Positions 53,614 through 62,542 of a stretch of DNA of 64,000 nt are shown here, one piece after another. The position numbers were made by a program, and so were the translations under genes. The first letter of the stretch is position 1; each line of letters begins with the position of its first letter. This DNA comes from Anderseniella sp. Alg231-50 (GTDB lineage Bacteria > Pseudomonadota > Alphaproteobacteria > Rhizobiales > Aestuariivirgaceae), in the NCBI RefSeq assembly GCF_900149695.1, contig NZ_LT703003.1:682001-746000 (forward strand), read 5' to 3'. Under the pieces are notes generated by a model. It had not been told where the DNA came from. It saw nothing but the letters and a program-made list of their open reading frames with translations, and searched no databases.

Positions 53614-53994
53614 CTAGCAACCCCGGTTTTCGACACAGTTTTCCCACCTGCGGGTCTCCCAGCCATGGCGTTTGGCACAGCGACGCTCAATACGCCTGCA
53701 GGACCGGTCGCGCCTGAACACCTTGTGGTCGCGCGCTGCTGCCGCTGCCGCGCCAAGCGCCAGGAACCCTTCCATGATACCGGTGCCTATATCATCCAGC
53801 TCACGCCGGATCTTCCGGCGGCGCTCACGAGCTCTGCGCGTATCGCGCGCCACCTTGTAGCTGCCGCCGCTTACGCTCTTGCTGAGCGGTGCCCTGTCAG
53901 CAATCCCCGGCAATACGACAGCTGCCGAAGCAATCTGTGATCCAGCCGTCACAATAAGCGCTGTTGCCGCGACGGCCGACAATTTCCTGAACAT
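53614..53994 (-). CDS. small basic exported protein, paralogue B
   Basis: A 126-residue protein with the same plan as paralogue A: signal peptide (LSAVAATALIVTAGSQIASA), basic Arg-rich middle, Gly/Ala stretch, and the end motif RRIERRCAKRHGWETRRW followed by two cysteines. The pair clearly arose by duplication. Function unknown. Confidence 0.75.
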   Translation of the reverse strand: MFRKLSAVAATALIVTAGSQIASAAVVLPGIADRAPLSKSVSGGSYKVARDTRRARERRRKIRRELDDIGTGIMEGFLALGAAAAAARDHKVFRRDRSCRRIERRCAKRHGWETRRWENCVENRGC

Positions 53995-54142
53995 GTCCAG
54001 ACTCCCGTCGTCATTCTTGCAGTCTTTCTCACCGCATTAACTCTCGATGCTGTGGCTGCGTAAAAAGTGCTTACGCGCCAGACACATCCGCTGTGTACGG
54101 CAGATTAGCGGCAAACCGGGATCAGGTACAAATTAAACTTAC

Positions 54143-54165
54143 GCCACCGGGATTGTCCCGATGGC
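54143..54165 (-). terminator. terminator hairpin after the 54198 gene
   Basis: A 10-bp stem with one G-T pair (GCCATCGGGA with TCCCGGTGGC on the minus strand) and a 3-base loop, followed by a moderately T-rich tract. Confidence 0.65.
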
Positions 54166-54197
54166 GCAATTCATTGTGATGACGGTAGTTTTTGAGA

Positions 54198-54485
54198 TCA
54201 GTAGCCGCGGCGAGCCATGCAGCGTTCCCAGCGCCATGTGTGCCAGCCAAAGCGGCGGGCGCAGCGGCGAGCCGAACGGCGGTAGTGGCGGCCACCGCGA
54301 TACCCATGATCGTAGCCATAATAGCCGTGGCCATGTGCGGCGCCGAGAGCGCCGATGGCTGCGACGGTACCGACACCGGCCCAGAACGCGCCCTTTTTCG
54401 AAATGGCGTGGGCGGGCGAGGCCATTGCAGCGGCGATGGTGATGGCTGCGACGGCGGCGATTGCTGTGTTGCGGATGGTGGTCAT
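54198..54485 (-). CDS. small exported protein, paralogue C
   Basis: A 95-residue protein. A signal peptide (AAVAAITIAAAMASPAHA) is followed by a Gly/His/Tyr-rich middle and an end motif RRSARRCARRFGWHTWRWER related to that of paralogues A and B. The second flanking cysteine remains and the first is Tyr. The ATG at 54485 is used. Confidence 0.7.
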   Translation of the reverse strand: MTTIRNTAIAAVAAITIAAAMASPAHAISKKGAFWAGVGTVAAIGALGAAHGHGYYGYDHGYRGGRHYRRSARRCARRFGWHTWRWERCMARRGY

Positions 54486-54722
54486 TGGTCCGGTTCCTCT
54501 TTTTTGTCTTGTTTGTCTGTATGTCGTGTCAATCACGTTGATGTCAGTGAAGATGACGGAATTGTAATCTTTGGGATGTGCAGTCCGTCACATGCCGGAA
54601 TTCGCCGGATGCACAGACATCTCAGCCCCCAGACCGGTCGTTTGCGCCAGCATTGTGAAAAAGCAGCCCTGCCGCGCTGCGACCCCTTGACCGTCATCAC
54701 CATTTGAGCCTCAATCCCGGCC

Positions 54723-55937
54723 ATGCCCTTACAAACATCATCTCCTGCCCAGTGCGGCCTCGACGCTGCCCGTCTCACCCGAATTGACGACTGGATGCAG
54801 CGCTATGTCGATGGCGGCAGGTTTCCGTTTGCCGCGACCCTGATCGCCCGCAAGGGCCGGGTGGCCTGGGAAGGCCATACCGGGTACTCGGACGTGGAGG
54901 CCAAGACCGCTTACACACCCGACACGCTGGCGCGCATGTATTCAATGACCAAGCCTGTGACGTCGACGGCGTTCATGATGTTGTATGAACAAGGGCTGGT
55001 TCACCTGGATGACCCGGTGTCGATGTTCATCCCGGAGTTTGCAGATACCAAGGTGCTCGTGTCCGGTGCCGAGAGCCTTGATCAGACCGAACCGCTGCAC
55101 GCTCCGATGACGGTACACAACCTGTTGACGCACACGTCGGGGCTCACCTACGGCTTCAACCAGGACCTTTTGTCCGAGACCTACGGTGCCAACCGGCTGG
55201 ATTTCGGACAACGTGCCGGCGGGCTTGCAGAGACCGCTGTGCGGCTGGCTGAAACACCGCTGCTGTTTCAGCCCGGGTCACGCTGGCATTACTCGGTTGC
55301 CACGGATGTAGTCGGGCGAATTGTGGAAGTGGTCTCCGGCAAGACGCTGGACCGGTTTTTTGCAGACAATATTCTCGAGCCCCTCGAGATGCACGACACG
55401 TCGTTTGTCGTGCCGTCATCAAAAATGGGCCGGTTGGGGCCATGCTATGCATATGACCCCGAGGGCGGCATGCCGGTGTTTCCCACCGGGTTCGGCGAGG
55501 GTGAGGTGGACACCATGTCCGGCGGCGGGGGATTGATATCAACCGGCCGCGACTATCTGCGGTTTGCCGAGATGCTGCGGCGCGGCGGCGCGCTTGGCGA
55601 TGTGCGCCTGCTGAGCCGGCATACCCTGTCTCTGATGACGTCAAACCACCTTCCCGGCGGTGTCGACCTGGCAACGCTTGGCCCCAGTGCGTGGTGCGAG
55701 ACATCGTTCAGCGGTGTTGGCTTCGGCCTGGGCTTTGCCATCAGCCTCAATCCGGCACAATCGATGCTGTCGGCCAGTGCCGGCGATTTTTCCTGGGGCG
55801 GCATGGCCAGCACGTATTTCTGGTGCGACCCGAAAGAGGAACTGTCGGTGGTGTTCCTGACCCAGCTGCTGCCGTCGAGCACCTGGCCGAGCCGCAAGGA
55901 ATTGCGGGCGCTGGTCTATCAGGCAATCGTGGACTGA
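54723..55937 (+). CDS. serine hydrolase of the class C beta-lactamase/esterase family
   Basis: A 404-residue enzyme with the SxxK motif S74-M-T-K77 in ARMYSMTKPVTS, the YSVATDVVGR block with the catalytic tyrosine, and FSWGGMASTYFW in place of the KTG-type strand. No signal peptide is seen, so it is likely a cytoplasmic esterase/hydrolase (EstB-like) rather than a secreted beta-lactamase. Substrate unknown. It converges with the acyl-CoA dehydrogenase. Confidence 0.88.
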   Translation: MPLQTSSPAQCGLDAARLTRIDDWMQRYVDGGRFPFAATLIARKGRVAWEGHTGYSDVEAKTAYTPDTLARMYSMTKPVTSTAFMMLYEQGLVHLDDPVSMFIPEFADTKVLVSGAESLDQTEPLHAPMTVHNLLTHTSGLTYGFNQDLLSETYGANRLDFGQRAGGLAETAVRLAETPLLFQPGSRWHYSVATDVVGRIVEVVSGKTLDRFFADNILEPLEMHDTSFVVPSSKMGRLGPCYAYDPEGGMPVFPTGFGEGEVDTMSGGGGLISTGRDYLRFAEMLRRGGALGDVRLLSRHTLSLMTSNHLPGGVDLATLGPSAWCETSFSGVGFGLGFAISLNPAQSMLSASAGDFSWGGMASTYFWCDPKEELSVVFLTQLLPSSTWPSRKELRALVYQAIVD

Positions 55938-55953
55938 ACCTGGAACTGCAGAC

Positions 55954-57111
55954 CTACAGGGAACGCGCAATCAGCACTTTCATGATCTCGTTCGATCCGC
56001 CGTATATCCGCTCGACACGGGCGTCGCGATACATGCGCGAAATCGGGTATTCATCCATGTAACCATAGCCACCATGCAGTTGCAGGCATCTGTCGATGAT
56101 CTTGCACTGGAGATCGGTAAGCCAGTATTTCGCCATCGAGGCGGTGGTTGCATCGAGACCGCCATTGATGTGGCGTTCAATGCAGTTATCGACGAATACC
56201 TTGGCGATGGTTGCTTCGGTCTTGCACTCGGCAAGCACGAACTGGGAGTTCTGGAAGTCAATGACAGACTTGCCGAATGCCTTGCGCTGCTTGACATAAT
56301 CCAGGGTTTCGCGCAACGCGCGCTCAATCCGGGCAACGGCGTAAACCGCAATCAGCAACCGTTCCTGGGGAAGCTGCTGCATGAGCTGCACAAACCCCTG
56401 GCCCTCCTCCGGGCCCAGAAGTGCATCTGCCGGCACTCGAACATCATCGAAAAACAACTCCGATGTGTCATTTGATTTCATACCCACCTTGTCGAGGTTC
56501 CGTCCGCGCCTGAAGCCGTCCACCTTGTCGGTCTCGACAACAAACAGCGACGTGCCTTTGGCGCCAGCCGACGGGTCGGTCTTGGTTACGACCAGTATCA
56601 GATTGGCCAGTTGGCCATTGGTGATGAAGGTTTTTGAGCCATTGATCACATAATGATTTCCATCCCGCTTTGCGGTTGTCTTCACGCCTTGCAGGTCGGA
56701 ACCGGCTCCCGGCTCCGTCATGGCAATCGCCGCGATGTAGTCGCCGGTCGCCATTTTGGGCAGCCAGCGTTTCTTCTGCTCGTCGGAACCATAGTGCTGG
56801 ATGTATGGAGCAACAATTGCCGAGTGCAAGGGTCCGCCGAAACCGTCGCAACCATGCAGGTTTGTCTGATAGGTAATAATCGCCTCATGACCGAAATCCC
56901 CACCCGGTCCGCCAAATTCTTCAGGCACCGCGGCACATAGCAGACCTGCAGCGCCGGCCTGTTTCCAAATGTCGCGATCAAATACGCCGGCCTTTTCGAA
57001 ATCATCATAACGTGGAGCCACTTCGGCTTCGAAGAACCTGCCTGCCTGCTCTACAAGCATTTCATGGTCTTCGGCCATCCAGGCCGGTGTGGGCAGATCA
57101 AAAACACTCAT
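55954..57111 (-). CDS. acyl-CoA dehydrogenase (isovaleryl/long-chain type)
   Basis: A 385-residue flavoprotein with AIAMTEPGAGSDLQGVKTTA and CLQLHGGYGYMDEYPISRMY. The C-terminal box reads RIYGGSNEIM (Gly instead of catalytic Glu), but E250 in QLPQERLLIA matches the alternative catalytic position of isovaleryl- and long-chain-type enzymes. The substrate is probably a branched or longer acyl-CoA. It lies downstream of a MerR regulator gene but behind a strong terminator, so it likely has its own promoter. Confidence 0.92.
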   Translation of the reverse strand: MSVFDLPTPAWMAEDHEMLVEQAGRFFEAEVAPRYDDFEKAGVFDRDIWKQAGAAGLLCAAVPEEFGGPGGDFGHEAIITYQTNLHGCDGFGGPLHSAIVAPYIQHYGSDEQKKRWLPKMATGDYIAAIAMTEPGAGSDLQGVKTTAKRDGNHYVINGSKTFITNGQLANLILVVTKTDPSAGAKGTSLFVVETDKVDGFRRGRNLDKVGMKSNDTSELFFDDVRVPADALLGPEEGQGFVQLMQQLPQERLLIAVYAVARIERALRETLDYVKQRKAFGKSVIDFQNSQFVLAECKTEATIAKVFVDNCIERHINGGLDATTASMAKYWLTDLQCKIIDRCLQLHGGYGYMDEYPISRMYRDARVERIYGGSNEIMKVLIARSL

Positions 57112-57182
57112 AAGGGTTGGTCCGTTTCATGATGCATCAGAACTCCAGCTCATGATCCGGCTTTCCCTGCCTGCTCGGCAAG

Positions 57183-57216
57183 AAAAAAATGCCACCGGCC
57201 GGGCCGATGGCATTTC
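57183..57216 (-). terminator. rho-independent terminator after the MerR gene
   Basis: On the minus strand, ATGCCATCGGCC pairs with GGCCGGTGGCAT (one G-T pair) around a very short loop, followed by TTTTTTT. It is well placed to end the MerR-family transcript. Confidence 0.9.
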
Positions 57217-57258
57217 AAATTACAGGTGCACGCCGTCAAACAGGCAAAGCGGGCCAAA

Positions 57259-57696
57259 TCAGCCGGCTTTTGCCTTGACCGCATTACCTTCAGTGCGCTC
57301 TTTCAACATTCCGTCGACAATCTCAACGGTGCGCTGAAGATCGAGTATCGCTTCGTCAAGCTCAACACGCTGTACCTGGAGTGCGTCCAGACGTTCACGC
57401 ATTTTGGTCGAAGCTACCCGAAGCTGGGTCAACTGACCATCACGCAAGCTGTAAAGGTCCAGCAGTTCCTTGATTTCCTCAAGCGAAAACCCGACCTTCT
57501 TGCCGCGCAGGATCAGCTTCAGCCGAGCCCGGTCGCGGTATGAGAACAATCTCGTCCAGCCGCGTCGCGCCGGGCTGAGCAAGCCCTTTTGTTCATAAAA
57601 ACGCAGGGTTCGCGGTGTCACTTCGAACTCTTTGCACAATTCAGTAATCGAATATGTGCGATCCCGGTTTTCATGTTCCCCCGATTTAACAACCAT
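57259..57696 (-). CDS. MerR-family transcriptional regulator
   Basis: A 145-residue MerR. The HTH is YSITELCKEFEVTPRTLRFY followed by EQKGLLSPARRGWTRLFSYR. The rest is a dimerising helix and a short tail (about 125-145) without the cysteines of metal sensors. Its gene order with an acyl-CoA dehydrogenase recalls LiuR-type regulators of branched-chain catabolism. That link is inference. Confidence 0.87.
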   Translation of the reverse strand: MVVKSGEHENRDRTYSITELCKEFEVTPRTLRFYEQKGLLSPARRGWTRLFSYRDRARLKLILRGKKVGFSLEEIKELLDLYSLRDGQLTQLRVASTKMRERLDALQVQRVELDEAILDLQRTVEIVDGMLKERTEGNAVKAKAG

Positions 57697-57782
57697 AAGT
57701 CACCTTCCAGCCTGGCTTCGACCAGGCAAATAATGGATTTGCAATTACACGATAAACTAGCATCTGCCAAATGGCATGCTTG

Positions 57783-57796
57783 GGTAAAACTTTACC
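57783..57796 (-). promoter_or_regulatory. possible MerR operator
   Basis: GGTAAA-AC-TTTACC, an inverted repeat with two central bases, sits about 87 bases before the MerR start. The half-site GGTAAA also makes up the repeat at 37594-37614, where the halves point the other way. It might be the autoregulatory site; spacing differs from classical MerR promoters. Confidence 0.4.
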
Positions 57797-58012
57797 TAAT
57801 AATAGAATGCGGCAAGAATTAGCCTGTTGCAATCTCATAAAACCACTCATGACGTGACCAAAAGTCTCATTTAATAGCGATTTGGGCAGCGTGTGTATCA
57901 CACCACGCATCTGCGTCAATACGTATACGGTAGGTATTAACACGAAAATGGCGGTATCCGCAAATCTTGCCAAATACAAAACGTAAATCAAATGTCCAAA
58001 ATAGGGACAAGC

Positions 58013-58029
58013 TTAACTCGTTCTTAACC
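58013..58029 (+). promoter_or_regulatory. CtrA-type box upstream of the PodJ-like gene
   Basis: TTAA-N7-TTAACC (58013-58029) matches the alphaproteobacterial CtrA consensus exactly. Another TTAAC follows at about 58037, and a GANTC site (GATTC, 58064-58068) lies in the leader. These point to cell-cycle control of the gene starting at 58135. The other ~300 bases of this gap (57697-58012) contain no convincing gene. Confidence 0.65.
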
Positions 58030-58134
58030 AAACCCGTTAACTTTTAGCATTATCGAGGGGGTGGATTCGTTTCCACCGGGCATTGGCCGGTCTTGCAAAG
58101 GGACGGGTCAGGACAGCGAAAAGAGAATTGGGTC

Positions 58135-61100
58135 ATGAAGCCAGGCATTCCATGGAGCGTTAAGGGCATCGACGGCAAGGCGCGCGAGATTGCAAAGGAC
58201 GCTGCCACCTCGCAAGGCAAGACCCTTGGGCAATGGCTGAACCAGAAAATACTGGAAAGCGCCGACGAAGACGCCGACCTGAAAACGCGCGCAACCCGCA
58301 AGAAACCATCTTCATCCACGCGCGCGCGCACTGCCCGTTCAAAGTCGGCAGCTGCATCGCGTGGCAAAACCGGCACAAAGTCTGACAATCACTCCGCATC
58401 CGATGACAGTGCAATTGAACGTAAACTGGACATCCTGGTCGCCCGCCTGAGCGAAATGCAGGAACGCGAAACAATTGCAGAAGCACCACAGCATGTGCTT
58501 GCCGCCGCCGCGCCTGCAACAAGCGACCAAAACAGCAGCAAGGCAATGGACCTGCTGCTGGACCGCATTGAGCAGGGCGAACAGCGTGCCCAGGAGGGTG
58601 TCAGAACACTCGGCAAGCGTGTCGACAAGATCGGTGACCGGCTTGAGGAAATCGCGCTGCGCCCAGTTGAAATCACGGCTCGCGAGGTCCCCGGTTTCAG
58701 CGCCCTTGAAGGCGCCGTTCGCAACATTGTCGATCACATTGAAAAGTCGGACAAGCAATCCCTTGACACCATAGGCCAGCTGCAAAACCGGATTGTTGAA
58801 CTGGACGGCAAGGTCGAGGCTCCGTCACGGGACGGCGGCAGGCCCGAAATCATGGCCGATCTGGAAGCCCGCATGCAGGAACTGGCAACCCGCGTGGAAC
58901 AGACTGCGGGCAGCGGCGAGGACCCACAGCTGAAAGCCATGTTTGAAGCCCGTATCCGCGAGCTTGCCGAACGCATTGACATGGTTCGCCATTCAGCGGA
59001 AGCCATCGGCCAGCAAGCCGAAGCGACCGCCGGCAGAGCCGCTGAAGAGCAGGCAAGCGCCATCGAGGCCCGCCTGGCCGGCCTGGTGGAGCAGGCCGAA
59101 CAGAAACTGCAAAGCGCAGGTTCTTCCGATGCAGGACTGGCGTCCGTACAGTCGGACATCTCAGAATTGCACCACCGCTTTGAGGAAATCCGGCAACAGG
59201 CTGCTTCCGACCAGGAAGTTCAGGCGCTGCGCAGCGCTCTGGAAATGCTGTCCAGCAGGGTGGATGAAACCCCCGGCCTGGAGCCGATTGCCCAGCTCGA
59301 ACAGCGTATTTCAGATTTGAGCGCGCAATTGCAGCAGGTTGCACAACCAGCTGACTACCAACCGCAACTCGGTGCACTGGAACAGCGCGTCATGGCGCTG
59401 GACACCCAGTTCGCAGCTTCATCTTCCGGTGCAGATCCGCAAATCAGCGACCAGATGGCGACAATCGAACAGAGGCTGACTGTAACCGAACATCAGCTGG
59501 GCAGTCTCACAACCATTGAAAATTCCATACAACAGCTGTTCGCCAGCCTCGAAGAGAGCCGCGCTGAAGCCCGCTCACTGGCCGAGACCGGAACGTCTGC
59601 CGAGGCAAGCGAACCGTCAGCTGAACTGCGAGCCCTGCAGGACGGCCTGGCTGCTGTAAGAGCCAATGCCGAAACTGCGGATCAGCGTACCCAGGCTACG
59701 CTGGAGGCGGTTCATGAGACACTGGCCCAGATCATCACCAAGCTCAGCGAAGTTGACAGCACCAACACAGCAGCGGGCCATCCCACCGGTGTGGCCGCGG
59801 GTAATACCAGCGCCGACGAAATAGACGCACTTACCGCCAGCGTCGCCGCTTCTGCTGCGGCAATCTCTGCGGAAGCGCAGACGGTCGCCGCGCAGCCACT
59901 TGCTGGTGACGCCCCAGCACAAAACAATGTTGGCGAGACTGCAGTACAACAACCCACTCATACAGATGCACTCGCGGACGTGCCCGGCATTGATGCTGCA
60001 CCTGGAGCAGCGCCCGCCGCCGAAACTCAGCCAGCGCCTGCCGAGGCACCGTCAGGCAACACGGACTGGCTGACCGTTGTCCGGTCTCACATGCGCAACA
60101 ACCACGGCATCAACTCGGATGTGCCAATGTCGATGTCTCCACAGACAATGGCCGCGGCAGGTCCTGCCGGTGCAGCCGACAGCCATGTTGATTTCATAGC
60201 CGCAGCGCGCCAGGCCGCATCCGGCAGCGTGGACACGGCGGGACCTGATCCGCTGGGAGCAGTGCCCGCTGACTTTGGCGGTTTTGACCCGCATGCAGAT
60301 GATGCCGATCAGGAACAACACATGTTATCGTCTGCCGTGTCACGCAAGGAGCGCTCCGACGGCAAAAAGTCCAGAAGCAGCGGCGGCTCCAACCGTAAAC
60401 GCCTGATTCTGGCCGCTGTTGTACTGCTGGCCGCCGTCTCCGCCTATACCACCAAGTCCGGCCTGTTCAGCGCAAGCCCCAGCAAACAGAGCTCTGTATC
60501 TGAACCGGCGGCACCTGTGGCAACCAGCATGGTGGAGCCTGCAAAGGAGCAGGCGCTGCAACCTGCAACGGCCAGGATCGAATTGCCTGTATCCGGCAGG
60601 CCGGTTGAAATCCCCGCGACGACGGCGCGCAAGGACCGGATCGGGACGGATCCGATTACGACAGCCTCCGTTGGCTCAGCCGATAGCTCCGACCCGCTAT
60701 TGTCGCAGATTCCCGGCACCCTGGGCAATTCTGCGGTGCCGGTCACAGCAACAACACTGCCTGAGCAAATCGGTACTGCCGAGCTTCGCCAGGCGGCGAT
60801 GAGCGGCAATCCCAGCGCCCAGTTCATCATCGCCAGCAGGTACCTGGAGGGCAGAAAGGTCGGTCGTGACCATGACAAGGCCGCGCAATGGTACATTCGC
60901 GCCGCCGAGGGTGGTCTGGCAGCTGCGCAATATCGCATCGGCACTTTGTATGAACGCGGCAGCGGCGTTGCCCAGGACCGCTTTCGGGCGATGAACTGGT
61001 ATGCCAGGGCCGCCAAGCAGGGAAACATCAAGGCAATGCACAACCTGGCCGTGATGTCTGCCGACACGGCGAACGGCAAACCCGACCTGGCGCGCGCCGC

Positions 61101-61647
61101 CAAATGGTTCGGTGCCGCCGCCCGGCATGGCCTGCCCGACAGCCAGTATAATTTCGCCGTCCTGAACGAACGCGGCCTGGGCATACCGAAAAACATCAAG
61201 GAAGCTTACAAGTGGTACTCGCTTGCCGCCAGAAGCGGTGATCGCGATGCCGTCAAAAAGGCAGAGGAGATGAACGCAGCCGTAGACAAGGTCGCGCTCA
61301 CGGTAATTGACCAGTCGATCGCATCGTGGAAACCGACCGCACCACAGCGCGAAGCCAATATGGTGTCCATTACCGAACAGTCATGGGGTATCGCCAAAAG
61401 CAGCAGCCGGAGCCCGGCAGGTGCGTCGGCCGGGCAGACCGCCGGCCAGCCGGTTGCCGCAAAAGACCGCATCAGGCTGGTTCAGGAACTTCTGTCCCAG
61501 AAAGGCTTCGATCCCGGCACCGCTGATGGCCAGATGGGCTCGGGCACGGCAAATGCCATCAGACTGTACCAGTTGCGCAACGGCCTGCCGGTCAACGGCA
61601 TCGTGTCGAAGCAGTTGCTGGAGCATCTGCAAAAAGGCGTGATCTAA
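58135..61647 (+). CDS. PodJ-like polar localisation protein with Sel1 repeats and peptidoglycan-binding domain
   Basis: A 1170-residue protein. The N-terminus (PWSVKGIDGKAREIAKDAA then GKTLGQWLNQKIL) is the conserved opening of alphaproteobacterial PodJ/Sel1 proteins. A long helical, Glu/Gln-rich coiled-coil region follows to about residue 560, then a low-complexity Ala/Pro part, one membrane helix (about 755-775, LILAAVVLLAAVSAYTT), four Sel1-like repeats and a C-terminal peptidoglycan-binding domain (LVQELLSQKGFDPGTADGQM). PodJ organises the pole that carries flagellum, pili or holdfast. The start is ATG 58135. Confidence 0.88.
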   Translation: MKPGIPWSVKGIDGKAREIAKDAATSQGKTLGQWLNQKILESADEDADLKTRATRKKPSSSTRARTARSKSAAASRGKTGTKSDNHSASDDSAIERKLDILVARLSEMQERETIAEAPQHVLAAAAPATSDQNSSKAMDLLLDRIEQGEQRAQEGVRTLGKRVDKIGDRLEEIALRPVEITAREVPGFSALEGAVRNIVDHIEKSDKQSLDTIGQLQNRIVELDGKVEAPSRDGGRPEIMADLEARMQELATRVEQTAGSGEDPQLKAMFEARIRELAERIDMVRHSAEAIGQQAEATAGRAAEEQASAIEARLAGLVEQAEQKLQSAGSSDAGLASVQSDISELHHRFEEIRQQAASDQEVQALRSALEMLSSRVDETPGLEPIAQLEQRISDLSAQLQQVAQPADYQPQLGALEQRVMALDTQFAASSSGADPQISDQMATIEQRLTVTEHQLGSLTTIENSIQQLFASLEESRAEARSLAETGTSAEASEPSAELRALQDGLAAVRANAETADQRTQATLEAVHETLAQIITKLSEVDSTNTAAGHPTGVAAGNTSADEIDALTASVAASAAAISAEAQTVAAQPLAGDAPAQNNVGETAVQQPTHTDALADVPGIDAAPGAAPAAETQPAPAEAPSGNTDWLTVVRSHMRNNHGINSDVPMSMSPQTMAAAGPAGAADSHVDFIAAARQAASGSVDTAGPDPLGAVPADFGGFDPHADDADQEQHMLSSAVSRKERSDGKKSRSSGGSNRKRLILAAVVLLAAVSAYTTKSGLFSASPSKQSSVSEPAAPVATSMVEPAKEQALQPATARIELPVSGRPVEIPATTARKDRIGTDPITTASVGSADSSDPLLSQIPGTLGNSAVPVTATTLPEQIGTAELRQAAMSGNPSAQFIIASRYLEGRKVGRDHDKAAQWYIRAAEGGLAAAQYRIGTLYERGSGVAQDRFRAMNWYARAAKQGNIKAMHNLAVMSADTANGKPDLARAAKWFGAAARHGLPDSQYNFAVLNERGLGIPKNIKEAYKWYSLAARSGDRDAVKKAEEMNAAVDKVALTVIDQSIASWKPTAPQREANMVSITEQSWGIAKSSSRSPAGASAGQTAGQPVAAKDRIRLVQELLSQKGFDPGTADGQMGSGTANAIRLYQLRNGLPVNGIVSKQLLEHLQKGVI

Positions 61648-62381
61648 AGGCTTTCGGTTACGACGAGGCGGTAGCCGCAGTCGCACGCTTCGAGGTTCAG
61701 CAGTTCGACATGACGCTGTTCCCATGCGCCGCTTGCCAGGTCTTGCTCAAGCCTTGTCAACGCCTCGGAGACATCGCCAACCGCCCAGAAAGACGACATG
61801 GCGGCGCGAATCCGGGGATCCAGATAAGCTGCCGGGCGGCGCCAGTAAGCGCTCAGGAAACCATCGCTGCAATCATGCGGTATGGGAACGGGAGAAACCG
61901 CCACCGGTCCCAGCCACTCTGCGTAATCGGTTATCTTCGGCATTTGTGTTTCGTCGAGGGCTGCCAGCTCCGGAAAGTAATCCAGAAGCCAGAACGCGCG
62001 AAATGAAGGATCGTAGGTCAGGACAATCACGGGGCCGCGCGTCACACGGCGCATCTCCTTGAGGCCCTGTTCCTTGTCGGTCCAGTGATGAACCGTCAGG
62101 ATCGCCGTGGATGCATCAAAGGAATTGTCGTCGAACGGCAGGCTTTCGGCGTACCCCTGGATGACAGGCGCTGCCGATGGCCCGCGCTGCCGGATCATTT
62201 CAGCGGAAGGCTCAACGGCGGTAACCGATCTGCCGGCCGGTTCGTACGACCCGGTTCCGGCCCCGACATTCAAAACCGTTTCGGCTGGCCCCAAGGCATT
62301 TGAGATCACCGCCTCAATCCGGGCCTCGGGTTTCCTGAGATCAGAATAATTAACACCGATCGTATCGTAAGACGTGCGCAT
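61644..62381 (-). CDS. class I SAM-dependent methyltransferase
   Basis: A 245-residue protein with the SAM motif VLNVGAGTGSYEPAGR, the acidic VEPSAEMIRQRG and the post-motif FDASTAILTVHHWTD. The ATG at 62381 has GGAG upstream. The methyl acceptor is unknown. Its stop overlaps the convergent PodJ-like gene by four bases. Confidence 0.85.
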   Translation of the reverse strand: MRTSYDTIGVNYSDLRKPEARIEAVISNALGPAETVLNVGAGTGSYEPAGRSVTAVEPSAEMIRQRGPSAAPVIQGYAESLPFDDNSFDASTAILTVHHWTDKEQGLKEMRRVTRGPVIVLTYDPSFRAFWLLDYFPELAALDETQMPKITDYAEWLGPVAVSPVPIPHDCSDGFLSAYWRRPAAYLDPRIRAAMSSFWAVGDVSEALTRLEQDLASGAWEQRHVELLNLEACDCGYRLVVTESL

Positions 62382-62542
62382 GGTGCTCCGTAGCATAGTG
62401 CGACGGGTTTGTCAGAAAAGCTCCGCTTTGTGAGGCGTGACTCCTATTGGTCCATGACGCAGCGAAAAGCCGGCCCCGGCCAAGGACGAATATTGAAACT
62501 CAAACGACCTCTCCGGTCAGCCGATTCGATGACGGGTTTCCT

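Noticed and set aside
54723-55937. antibiotic-resistance class C beta-lactamase
   Set aside because: No signal peptide and the KTG-type box is changed; it fits the esterase-like serine hydrolases better.
57686-57991. 101-residue frame upstream of the MerR gene
   Set aside because: It lies in AT-rich promoter DNA, overlaps the candidate operator and the MerR start, and lacks a ribosome binding site.
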